The notes below the pieces were generated by a model, which was not told the DNA's origin, made no database searches, and saw only the letters and a program-made list of their open reading frames with translations. Of a stretch of DNA of 64,000 nucleotides, positions 22,400-32,331 are shown piece after piece (the stretch's first letter is position 1; each line of letters starts with the position of its first letter). Source of the DNA: Boesenbergia rotunda (Eukaryota; Streptophyta; Magnoliopsida; Zingiberales; Zingiberaceae). The stretch lies in assembly GCA_024364735.1 (NCBI GenBank), contig JAGFNQ010009461.1, positions 186,001 through 250,000 of the forward strand. The letters run 5' to 3'. Made by a program: the position numbers and the translations under genes.

Positions 22400-24313
22400 G
22401 TATATGTAGCTTTTTAGAAGAAAATAAAAACATAATTGTCAGGGTAATGTTGATTAAAATTCTGGCATTTCAAGGAAAAGGAAGCTAACTTATTTTTACA
22501 TGCTATTCTCTTACTGATGACGAAAATGCAAATATATGAGAATTATATGGACAAACTGCTAAAACTTTTGGACCAACTAAATCTTTCACTATATTACTAG
22601 TTTAAAATATTGAGGATGCTCCAACATGGTAGATCTAAAAAGTGTGTGTGTCATCTTTTTCCATAATTTTAAACGGATAGATTGAAATTTTGCACACGAA
22701 GAATACCAATGCTAAAATTAATAATACTAGCACAGGATAAAAGCATCTCATAAATTAAATTCTACTAACCATGTTTGATTGATATGGACTGAGGAACCAA
22801 AAGAAACATATCAATTGAGCCTTGAGATATGTATAAATAATGGAAATCCTTTTATTTGCACATAATCTCAATAAAGGATAGTAATAGATTGCCCCAAACT
22901 AATTTACCATCTCATTCCTCATGTGAAGCAATGGTTGAACAATATCCAATGAAGATGGAAAAAGTAAATAAATTCTCACTGATTACTAATAGATGAAAAG
23001 CCAACAAGTTCAATCTATCCATCCAAAATGGCTTGTACAATGTGCCCAGCCGATTCGATTGATATAAGTGATCTGCTTGGCCATTTGCTTCAGTCCTCGA
23101 CCCAAAGTACTCCGAGCCCAAAATACTCATAATGCTCCATGATTTGCACTTTATGTTAGATAGTTCCAAACATGTTCCTTTCTTTTTCACTAATTCAAGC
23201 ACAGAAAATTCTCATCCTTCTCACAGGCCACAAAGTGTTCTTGGTGAAATAATTGAATACAAATTTCTCAGTAATCATCAGTGCAAGTTTAAGTAATCAT
23301 CTTATCTTTTAATACGAATCTATATGGAAGAAAGTACCTTGCTGCTGTTATCATTACTGCACATGCTGCGCACTATCTGGAGAGGACTAACCAAGTAATC
23401 TGTGGTGGTGGTGATGGCTGCCAAAGGTGGTCACTGATGATAAAGAATGTTACCGTGTTTCTGTCTTGTGAAGGATTGCTCATTTGTGGGAAGGACAAAG
23501 AAAGCTGATAACCTGCAGCAGCACTGCTCATGTGTGAGGGAAGGCAATGTTTGAGTTGATGTTACAGAAAATGCTGCTCCATGTTGCAAATTAGGTGCCC
23601 TAGCATATTTATACAATAGCTATAGATTTAAACATACAAAATTCAGAAGAGCAACTGAACGAAAAGCAAAAGTAAAGTTTTAATGGTTTAGGTGAGATGT
23701 TAGATTTTTAAAATTTTGCTCCATTTCTTTTTATAGTTGCACACACCATAACCAAATTGGACTGGTGCAAGAAAGTCATTTGAACTTTAAAAACCACCAA
23801 ATAATATCACCAAGTCACCAAGTCATACTCATTTGAACTTTAAAAGAACTATATTATGATTTTGTTCAACCATAATGAGTGTACAAGAATGTGAATGAGG
23901 GTAAACATCACAAGAAAAAAGGTCTAAGACCAGAAGGTTGTTCAGAAGAATAAATACATACCTGTGACCAAACCACAACACCCACGATTGCTAATCCAAG
24001 GCAATTAAAGGATTGAATTGTAAGAGACATAAACAAGAATGTTTATCCAGCACTCGACTTGCCTAGACCCCATGTTTAGAGGATTGAACTGTAAGGAATT
24101 TAAAGGTAATATCTAATAATACTATGTCAACCCTTTTATGATGAAGCACAAGTAGTGTGAAGATAGAAGTATGATAATTATATATATATTTCCTTCTTCC
24201 TCAACTACTTCAAAAGAGATTTTTAAAAAGTAAAAGTAATAACTTTTCTTGCACTTGTTCTACATTAGAAAGTAATTAACCTGAGCAGCCCACGATGGAA
24301 TTTTCATCCAAAC
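22400..24313. other. Interior of element C, unassigned
   Basis: AT-rich interior. One open run on the minus strand (22912-23202, 96 codons, containing SILGSEYFGSRTEANGQADH) has no recognised motif and might be another captured scrap. Nothing else supportable before copia D begins at 24314. Confidence 0.35.
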
Positions 24314-24419
24314 TGTTGGTGCAGGAAGCACCATATCGAACCTTGTTTTGATATTGGCAAAAGATTCAAAGTTAAGTACTATTTGTGCTCTAACCATGTT
24401 ACTTGAGTCTACAGATTGA

Positions 24420-24835
24420 AGTCTAGCGAAAGACTGCTAGGCACCTAGCGAAGGACTGCTAGGCATCGAAACCCTAAGATCTGGCGAAGGGCTGCTAGGA
24501 GTCGAAGACCTAGCGAAGGACTGCTAGGCACCTAGCGAAGGACTGCTAGGCACCTAGCGAAGGACTGCTAGGCATCGAAACCCTAAGACCTGGCGAAGAG
24601 CTGCTGGGCACCTAGCGAAGGGTTGCTAGGAGTCGAAGACCTAGCGAAGGATTGCTAGGCACCAAGCGAAGGACTGCTTGGTAACGAAGACCTGACGAAG
24701 GACTGCTAGGCACTAGGCGAAGGACTGCTTGGTACCGAAGACCTGGCGAAGGATTGTTAGGCACCAGGCGAAGGACTGCTTGGTAACGAAGACCTGGCGA
24801 AGGACTGCTAGACACCTGGCGAAGGACTGCCGGGC
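24420..24835 (+). repeat. CGAAGGACTGCTAGG tandem array in D's U3
   Basis: About 15 units of roughly 20-25 bases built on GCGAAGGACTGCTAGGCACC, arranged in longer groups ending in GTCGAAGAC or CATCGAAACC. The matching array in the 3' LTR is at 43275-43690. Confidence 0.85.
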
Positions 24836-25430
24836 AAAAGTCCAACCAGAGGAGCCGGTTGGCAACAACTAAATTCTCCTGAGAGGAGTAGGTGAGGACG
24901 CGTTCCCCGTCGAGGGAACAGTAGGCGTCGGTTCGACCTAGGGTTCCATTTTGGAGACCCAAAGTCAGAACCAAGACAGCTACGGCTGTAAAATTCACTA
25001 ACATGCTTGCTTTGTTTTGTTTGGTACTAACCCTGGATGCAGGACCGAAGGAACGAGTTTCTGCAGCTCAGAACGCCCTAAAGGAGAGGGGCAGCAGCTT
25101 GGTTGGGCGCCCGGGAGGTCCCGGGCGCCCAAGGTTAAAGCCAAACAAGAGTTGAGCAAGAAAACGCTTCAGAAGCTCACTGGGCCAGGCGCCCCCAAGC
25201 TCCCGGGCGCCCCCGTGCTCCCGGGCGCCCCGGATGCCTCGGGCGCCCTGGGCTCAAGCCAACGAAGCGATAGAGTTCAAGTCAGCGAGAAGCCATCAGA
25301 CCAAGTCAACCCGGGCGCCCCCTGCTTCCCGGGCACCCCCGTCAAACCTCGAGCCCGATCCTGGAGGGATAAGGGCTGACCGAGAGGTTTGCGGATCGAG
25401 TGACACGTGGAGGGCGCCCCCAGGTGCACT

Positions 25431-25440
25431 ATATAAGGGG
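25431..25440 (+). promoter_or_regulatory. TATA box of D's LTR
   Basis: GCACTATATAAGGGGCTCG lies at about 25425-25443 and is conserved in the 3' LTR at about 44283. Position after the CpG-rich U3 fits the LTR promoter. Confidence 0.65.
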
Positions 25441-25847
25441 CTCGACTCCCAAGGATTCAAAACACAGTTTTTCAACACCTCAATACTCTTCGCTCAAGCG
25501 CTCTGCTCCGGAAACTTCTGATCTCGAGGTTCTAGCGCCGACGACGACCCTACGCACCGAAGAACGATCCACACCGGGCGTCGGTAACGAAGAGTTAGAT
25601 TTTTGTTTTTATTGTACTATTACTGTACAACTTCTTGTAATAACTTGCGCGATTATAGTATTGCCTGCAATAAACGGTCAAGGATCATGGGCCTTGGAGT
25701 AGGAGTCGACCGCGACTCCGAACCAAGTAAAAAATCTTGTGTTCGCGTTTGTTTTTCTTTATTTCCGCTGCGTAATTTCTCTCAATCTAATCCGAAACAG
25801 TTTTACGATATTCGCCCCCCTCAATCGTATTCTATCGATCCAACAAG

Positions 25848-25863
25848 TGGTATTAGAGCGGGG
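25848..25863 (+). other. Primer-binding site of element D
   Basis: TGGTATTAGAGCGGGG starts two bases after the 5' LTR. It equals the usual plant Copia site for initiator tRNA-Met (TGGTATCAGAGC) with one change in the first 12 bases. Confidence 0.8.
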
Positions 25864-26530
25864 AAGCTCAAATTTGGTGCAACCACCAATTTGAGATTTT
25901 TTCCGGATTTTTCGCTTTATATTTCAAATAAATAATATTTTAATATTTTCACCATTCATTAGAAAATTTGTGAAAATTTTTGAAAATTTGTCATAAACGT
26001 TTTTTTATTATTCTTTTAATATTTTTCTCGAAATTCATGCTACCTTAATTTGAGTATTTTTTTCTCCCTTATTTTCTCACCATTAATCAGAATTAAAAAA
26101 AACTATTTTCAAAATTTATCATAAATTTTTATTATTATTTTAATATTTTACCTCGAAATTCATGCAATATTTATTTTGGGTTTTTTTCCTTCTCCCGCAC
26201 TACTAATCCAAGACCATGTCTTGGTACCTTTTTGTTATTTCTCTTGTGTACGAGGTTTAAACTAAATGACCAACCAAGAATGGAACAGTGCCCGTCCACC
26301 ACTCTTCTCTGGCAAAAATTTTAACTCCTGGAGAAGTCTAATGGAATCTCACCTGAAGGCCAATCTGGATTTATGGTTGATAATCCAAACAGGATTCACA
26401 TTCCCCACAGAAGAAGGAACATCGATCACTTGGGACAAATTGGACGAACCAACTCCGAGGAAGATCGAGACTGATGCCAGGGCAACAGTAATCTTACAAT
26501 GCGGCCTGACCAAAGAAGAACTGAAGCGGG

Positions 26531-28332
26531 TGATAACCACCATTTTTGTTGATTATTTTAGGCTCTTAAATCCATGTTTGATCCATATTTTATATGCTTA
26601 AGTTTGCAATTTTATTAGGTTTCATGTATTCCCTTCATTTTGACTTTTAATTCTAATCTTTGTATATTTAGGATATTTTTGGCACTAAATTTGAATATCA
26701 TTTTGTAGGCTTTAATTGATCATGGACCTAGATCAAATCGGGTCAGACTTGAGTCAGCATTGGATCCAGATCAAAAGGATCAAGCATCGGATTAATAGGA
26801 GCCGTCCATTCCAGAGAACGGCTAGATTTGAGTCATCGGTCAACTTCTGGTCGATCCGAGTTCAAGATAGAGTCAATCGTGACCATAGATTAAGATCTGA
26901 AAATTTCAGCAAAATCAGAAGTCATCTGACCGTTGGATCGAGCTCAAGATGTTCTGGACCCTCCATTCAAAAATCAGACCAAGATCTACCGTTGGATCTC
27001 CTCCGATCAATCTGGGCCGTCCGTTGATAACTATTTAATCAAAAAATCGCAGCAGCTTCTCCTTCGTGGCGTTTCCTCGCCGCACTGTTCATCTTCTTCG
27101 AGTTCTTAGTTTTTCAGTAGTTTTCTTCATCCAAAGGGGCGCGACCCCTCAATTCTTCATCTAGATCAAGATTTGGATCATTGGGGATAGCTAGGGTGGC
27201 GAATTTAGCTCAAATCTCATCCGGACAGTGGTGTTTGAGGGTTTCGGCATCTCTGCTAACCAACCACTAGTTTCTCGTCCACAAGCCATGTCCGACCATC
27301 TGGGCTTCTTGTAGGGGTTCTCAGGTGAGCTCAGATGAGTCTCAATTCACCATCGCAATCCATCCATCGAGATACAAGAGATTGGACTGGAAAATTCCAG
27401 TCGAGTGTAGTTTGAGCAAATTCCATCAATCCAAGCTGTGCTCCACTGATTTGCTGAGCCTAGGGGTTCGAAGCCAGCTCTTGCTTGACGACCAAGAAGA
27501 TCTTGAGCTTAGGGAGAGTTGAGGAGTAGTTTTTCGTATTGATTTCACTGTTTTTGTAGCTGTAATTTCATTACTGTCGTGTTCTGTTTCTGCACTTTAG
27601 TTTCAGCTGCTGTAGTTAACATTTCGGATTTAATTCTGTTTAATTAGTGGTTTCAATCTGTTCTCCTATTAGTTAGCTAGTTTGTTTAGTTAATTCTCCA
27701 CTTAATTTTACTCGTTTTGCAATTTTAAGCTTGAGTATCAGCTGTGTCAATCTCATTCCTTGCGTGCCATGTTATTACTGAATTTGCAATTTCAGTTTCT
27801 GAATTTTCAGTTTGTTTCACTTTCGGTGAGTTAATTTAGTTAGTTTAAGTTTGTTTAGATCTTAGCTTCATTTCTGAATCTTGTTTAGCTTGGTACATCC
27901 AAATTTCAGATGGTTCTTAATTTTTAAATCCTTGCGTATCAAATTTCTGCAATTAAGTTAGGAGATTAGATTTCTTTAATGCTGTAGGTTTTTGTTCTGT
28001 GTTCAGTTTTGTCAATGCTTAATTCTCAGTTGTCCTTTTCTTTTCTGCAATGGTAGTTAGGATAAATTAGATTTCTTAACCTGCACTGTCTTTCTTTAAT
28101 TAGAGCTAGATTTCATACCTGCTTTGTCATTTCTTTTCATAGTATAATCGTTCAAATCCAAAACCCAATTTCATATCCAAAACCCAAAAGCAATAAGATT
28201 CAATTCTGAGAATTATCATGCATTGACTACATTCGTTGGGAGACGACTCGAGTTACTCTATGCTACATTAGTTTAGAGGAATTCGGTACTTAAATTATAT
28301 TTGAAACCGTAACACGACAAAAACGGTTATCA
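26531..28332 (+). repeat. 5' LTR of element E
   Basis: The first about 448 bases (26531-26978) and the last 384 (27949-28332) match the 3' LTR nearly perfectly. The middle, about 970 bases, is not alignable with the 3' LTR apart from a short CCGTTGGATC/CCGTCCGTTG piece at about 26990-27028. Confidence 0.88.
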
Positions 28333-28336
28333 AATT

Positions 28337-28353
28337 TGGCGCCGTTGCCGGGG
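28337..28353 (+). other. Primer-binding site of element E
   Basis: TGGCGCCGTTGCCGGGG, four bases after the 5' LTR, is complementary to the 3' end of plant tRNA-Asp, as in Athila-type Gypsy elements. Confidence 0.75.
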
Positions 28354-28459
28354 AATGTAGTGGTGCTTGATAATTCTATCTATTGATTTTGTTCTGATTG
28401 CTTTATCTTTTATATACGGTTGCTGTCATTTTTTCTTGATTGTTTTATGACAGGGCTGC

Positions 28460-30679
28460 ATGTTCAAAATGTTTTCATCCACTTATCAGCAGCCGTGTCC
28501 ACACTTTCAGCAGACCCAGCAAGAATTCCAACAGCCCTATTCTAATTTCCAGCAACCAAATCAGTTTTTGCAGCCACCACAACAATTTCAACCGGATTTT
28601 CAGCCAATTCAACCAATTTTCCAGAATTTTCAGAATGGGCAGCCACTATTGCAAAGTTTTCAGCCCCAAATTCAGCAATTTCAGCCTAACTTTCAGCTAC
28701 CTTATCAACAAGATCAATCATTTTTTCAAGGAATTCAGCAAGGGTTTTCAGATAATTTGAATTCCCAGCAACCATTACAATTTCCACAGCAATTTGACCC
28801 TTGCAACCAAAATTTTCAGCCCACTCAATTTCAGTGTTCACCACCACAATTTCAACCTCAGATTCAAGATTTTCAGGGCTACAGTTTTCAGCCATCTCCA
28901 CCAACTTGTGAACCAAATATTCAGCAATTTAATCAGTCATTTCATCCATTTGAGCAGCCCCAACAGTTTCCATTTCAGCATGCACAGCCTCCTCCTGGAC
29001 TTCAGCAGCCCTATTTTCCATTTCAAGACCAACAGGGGTTCCACACTAACCAAGGAGGTTTTGATGATCCTGATTGGGATGAGGCTCTACACCAAAGGAT
29101 AATGGAGATGTGCCAACAAATCCAAGAACAACAACAATAACGGTTTCAAAACATACAAGATAAATTGAATCAGATAAAAGCCCAAATATCAGAACAATTA
29201 GCTTCTCAAGCTGCTTTTGATTCTGAGAGCCCCGGAGTTGGTTTTATATCAGTTCAAGGTGACCCTAGTGCATGGCCGAGCCCTTCTTCAAGTAATCTTG
29301 CAATTTTAGAAGAAGAAGAAGAAGAAGAATACATTAAAGTCTGGGCACCTACAGCATGCATCCCTCCGGAGATTTCTGTTCAAAATTCAATTCCAAATTT
29401 TTCAGCTCCAGAAGAAGAAATTGAAGCTTCACAGGACCATTCTAGACTCTTATTTTCTGATGATAGTGTTATTAGTGGTCCTAATTTTTCTAATATTGTT
29501 GTTGCAGATATTACAGGAGAAGCATGCAGAGGAGATGATTCCATAGGTGTAGGGGATTGCACTAAGCCCCAGGGACCACCACAAGATTTAGATAATGAAC
29601 CAGAAAGTGTAGGGACTTGCATGGTGGAAGCAAGCACCCAAGGATCACCAGTTTATTGTCCACCAGAGCCTGAGGCTGAAGAGGAGCATGAACTTGACCA
29701 GGAGAAGACCACAGATACATCTACTATTATAGAACCTTCAGGTATTCTCCAGCACGCTCAGGTAAGTATTTCTCCTCCTTCTTCAGAAAAATTTAGTGAG
29801 GTACCTAGGGATGATTCTATTGACTCTGATGAATTTATTGATATACCTTGTGTAGAAATTGTTTGTGAAAATCCAATAGAGGTACCAAACATTGATTTTA
29901 TTGATCATCATGCATTACTTGACACATCCATTGTAAATATGAATTGCGAAATAATTTTAGAGGCACCCATAATTGATGTAGTTTTTTATGATGAATCACT
30001 CAATACATCTTTTGTGGATATGGATAGTGAAAAATTTTTAGAAGTGCCTGAAATGGATGTTATTTATTTTGATGAATCTCTTGCTATATCATATGCTGAG
30101 GTTGAATGTGAGAAACTTTTGGAGATATCTGATATTGATTTGATTGGCTGTGACACATTGCTTGATACATTCTTGATAGGAAATGATTGTGATATTTCTA
30201 TTGAAGTGCCAGAATTTGAGTTCTTTGTTTGTGATGAGTTTCTGGATGCAAATTTTGTAGGAAATAATTTTGAAAATTTCATTGAGATACCAGAATTTGA
30301 TTTAATTGGACATGATGCAGTTTTGAATTCACTTTATGCAGAAACTGATATTATTTCATTTCTTTCTGACCCTGAACGCTTGAGAGAGGTATTACATTGT
30401 TTTGCAGGGTCTAGAAGACTTCAGGAGTGGGTACTCCAACTGAACAGACTTCAGCCTCCTGGAAGGACTTCTGAAAAACATCAAGAAGGAGGAGATGATA
30501 TTACTCTAATTCGAAGCACTCCATTCCTTCAATGGATTCTGAACTTAAATCGCCTTAGGCCACCAGAGCAATTTTTTGTGAAGTTCAAGTGTGGGGGAGT
30601 CCTAATTCTCCCAGCCACCCAGACTCCTCCACTACCACGATGGAGGCAACTTCTGGATAGGCTCCGTCCACCAGAATAA
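28460..30679 (+). pseudogene. Element E long frame with one internal stop
   Basis: From an ATG at 28460 the frame runs to 30679 (739 codons), broken only by a TAA at 29138-29140 inside a glutamine run. Residues about 8-226 are Gln/Phe/Pro-rich (QxxFQ repeats). After the stop comes a short coiled-coil-like piece (NQIKAQISEQLASQ), an acidic part with a Glu run, and then seven tandem 27-residue repeats (29798-30364) of the form E-V-P-x-x-D...D-x-L-L-D-T-S. The C-terminus has three copies of a L-x-R-L-R/Q-P-P-E/G motif (about 30435-30676). I recognise no known domain. The function is unknown. The single stop suggests recent loss or a dispensable frame; a CAA-to-TAA change would explain it. Confidence 0.7.
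29798..30364 (+). repeat. Seven tandem 27-codon repeats in E's frame
   Basis: Seven units of exactly 81 bases. They start at 29798, 29879, 29960, 30041, 30122, 30203 and 30284 with Glu-(Val/Ala/Ile)-(Pro/Ser). Each has an Ile/Phe-Asp pair near position 6 and a Leu-Asp/Asn-(Thr/Ala/Ser) near position 14-16. The period is perfect although the sequence has diverged strongly, so it looks held by selection on the protein. Confidence 0.85.
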
Positions 30680-32331
30680 AGGGGAGTTTGTTCCTTTACT
30701 TTACTTTTCTTGTTTTTCTTTATGTTATACTCGCATGTTTGTTTACTTTTATACTTTGCATTTATACTTTGTTTCCTCATTTTTGCATTTTGTTTAGCTT
30801 TGAATAAATCTTGTTTGATTTCGAGTTGTATCTCCTTACATGTTCCTTTATTATGCTTTGAGAATCATAAAAGATAGTTAAGTCTGATTATCGAGTTTTG
30901 GTTTCCTTGGTATGCTTGGGGATATTAATTGCATTTAGTCATTTGTTGTGGTGATAGACTCTATCTTGTTGGATTAAGCATGACATTTTATTGATCACCT
31001 AGTGAGGATATTGTCATGTCTATCCTTAATCCTCTTATGTGTGATAGCATTTGTGATACTTGACACTCTAGAACTTGCTTTGATTCTTTTTGAAATTACA
31101 TTAACATAAGCTTACATGAATATGATAGAGGCAACCTTTCTTGTTGAACTCTTAGTTTTCCCTCTCCTTTGTTGTTGTTACTACTGAGCATTTCACCTAT
31201 TGCTTTCATATTTCCTTGTCAGATCTTTTTATTGTCATTACATTCTCACTGCCATATCTTTATTAGCTTATTCTTCCCTTGAGTATACGATGAGAGCATA
31301 GGGTGATAGCATGAATGAGTTACATTGTTATTTCTCTATTATCAGCCTCTATTATTGTGAGTTTTAGGTGATTATCATGCTTTGCTACATTGCCCGAGAC
31401 GGGCAAGTTTTAAGTGTGGGGGGGGGGGGAGACAAGTGTATATGGACGAATGCTTGTGTGAAAAAAAAAGAAGAAGAAAATCTCTTTATGTGAAAAAAAA
31501 GAGAGATAGAAAAAAAAATAATAAAGATGCAAAAAAAAAAGTGAAAAAAAAAGAGAGAAAAAATGAAAAAAAAATCTCTCTATGAAAAAAAAAATCCCTC
31601 AAGCATTCGAGATTGTGTTAGTGATGAAAAAAAAAGAGAATGTTTTCTTGATATGTATTCTTTTGATATTATTGTTTAGAGAAATTCAAGAGTTATGTTG
31701 TAATCTCTACATGCACTTTGAGAGATGTTGTAAATGGTTGATGTGTAGTGCATTGAGAATGTGAAAGGAGAATTTTGAGTGTTGGAGGTTTGATTGAGTT
31801 ATTTACTTTGGACTATTGTTTGATTCTATACATCATGTTAATTACCTCAATGCTCTCATCTTCTCTTTTATCTTCTTATATGCTCTCTATGATCTTCTTT
31901 GTTATCTACCATTCTTATTTCTTGTAGCACTTGGTTTCATTATTATTCATTGAAAAGCCCTCTTGATTTGTGTACTTATGCTATAGTAGTGGAGAAGTAG
32001 AAGATAAGCAAGCATATGGTAGTGCAATGTCATGAATGTTTTGAGAGAACTCCACTTCCATATTTGTTATTTTGTGAGCATCATTGTATATATCTATCTT
32101 GTGAGGTTTTTGTCATGCTTAGTTTATTCAAGTTGATAAAATTACCATGCTTTTGACTTATGTGAGATTTGGAACCATAAATACATGGATGCTTGAGACT
32201 TGATGATCCTAAGTAACTTTCTTTTATTATTTCTTAAGGTATTGATAGGGGATGTAATGTTTGGGAGATATGTTATTTTCTTTTAGTTTTATTTACTTGT
32301 GCGAGACGCCCAAGAATAAGTGTGGGGGAGT
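30680..32331 (+). other. Non-coding 3' interior of element E
   Basis: AT-rich, no long frame. It contains a G run (31425-31433) after GGCAAGTTTTAAGTGT, then an A-rich block of GAAAAAAAA runs (31460-31635). It ends in the polypurine tract GTGTGGGGGAG just before the 3' LTR. The same CGAGACG...AAGTGTGGGGG phrase occurs at about 31397 and 32302. Confidence 0.65.

Larger units (their letters stand above)
24314..25845 (+). repeat. 5' LTR of element D
   Basis: U3 holds a long array of GACCTGGCGAAGGACTGCTA-type units (24420-24835). A CpG-rich block at 25100-25350 contains at least six GGGCGCCC palindromes. The promoter box CTATATAAGGGG sits at about 25431. It ends GATCCAACA at 25845. Confidence 0.9.

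Noticed and set aside
22912..23202. 96-codon minus-strand frame as a gene in element C
   Set aside because: No recognised motif, no splice context and AT-rich; mentioned only as a possible captured scrap.
24612..25004. 130-codon minus-strand frame with repeated PSPGLRYQAVLRLVP-type words, and similar frames at 43500-43724
   Set aside because: It is the translation of the LTR tandem array (CGAAGGACTGCTAGG units) read backwards; the repeat explains the open frame.
25017..25702. Overlapping plus-strand frames rich in Gly-Ala-Pro, and the same at 43875-44559
   Set aside because: Located in the GC-rich GGGCGCCC array of the D LTRs; frames are open because of composition and differ between the LTR copies.
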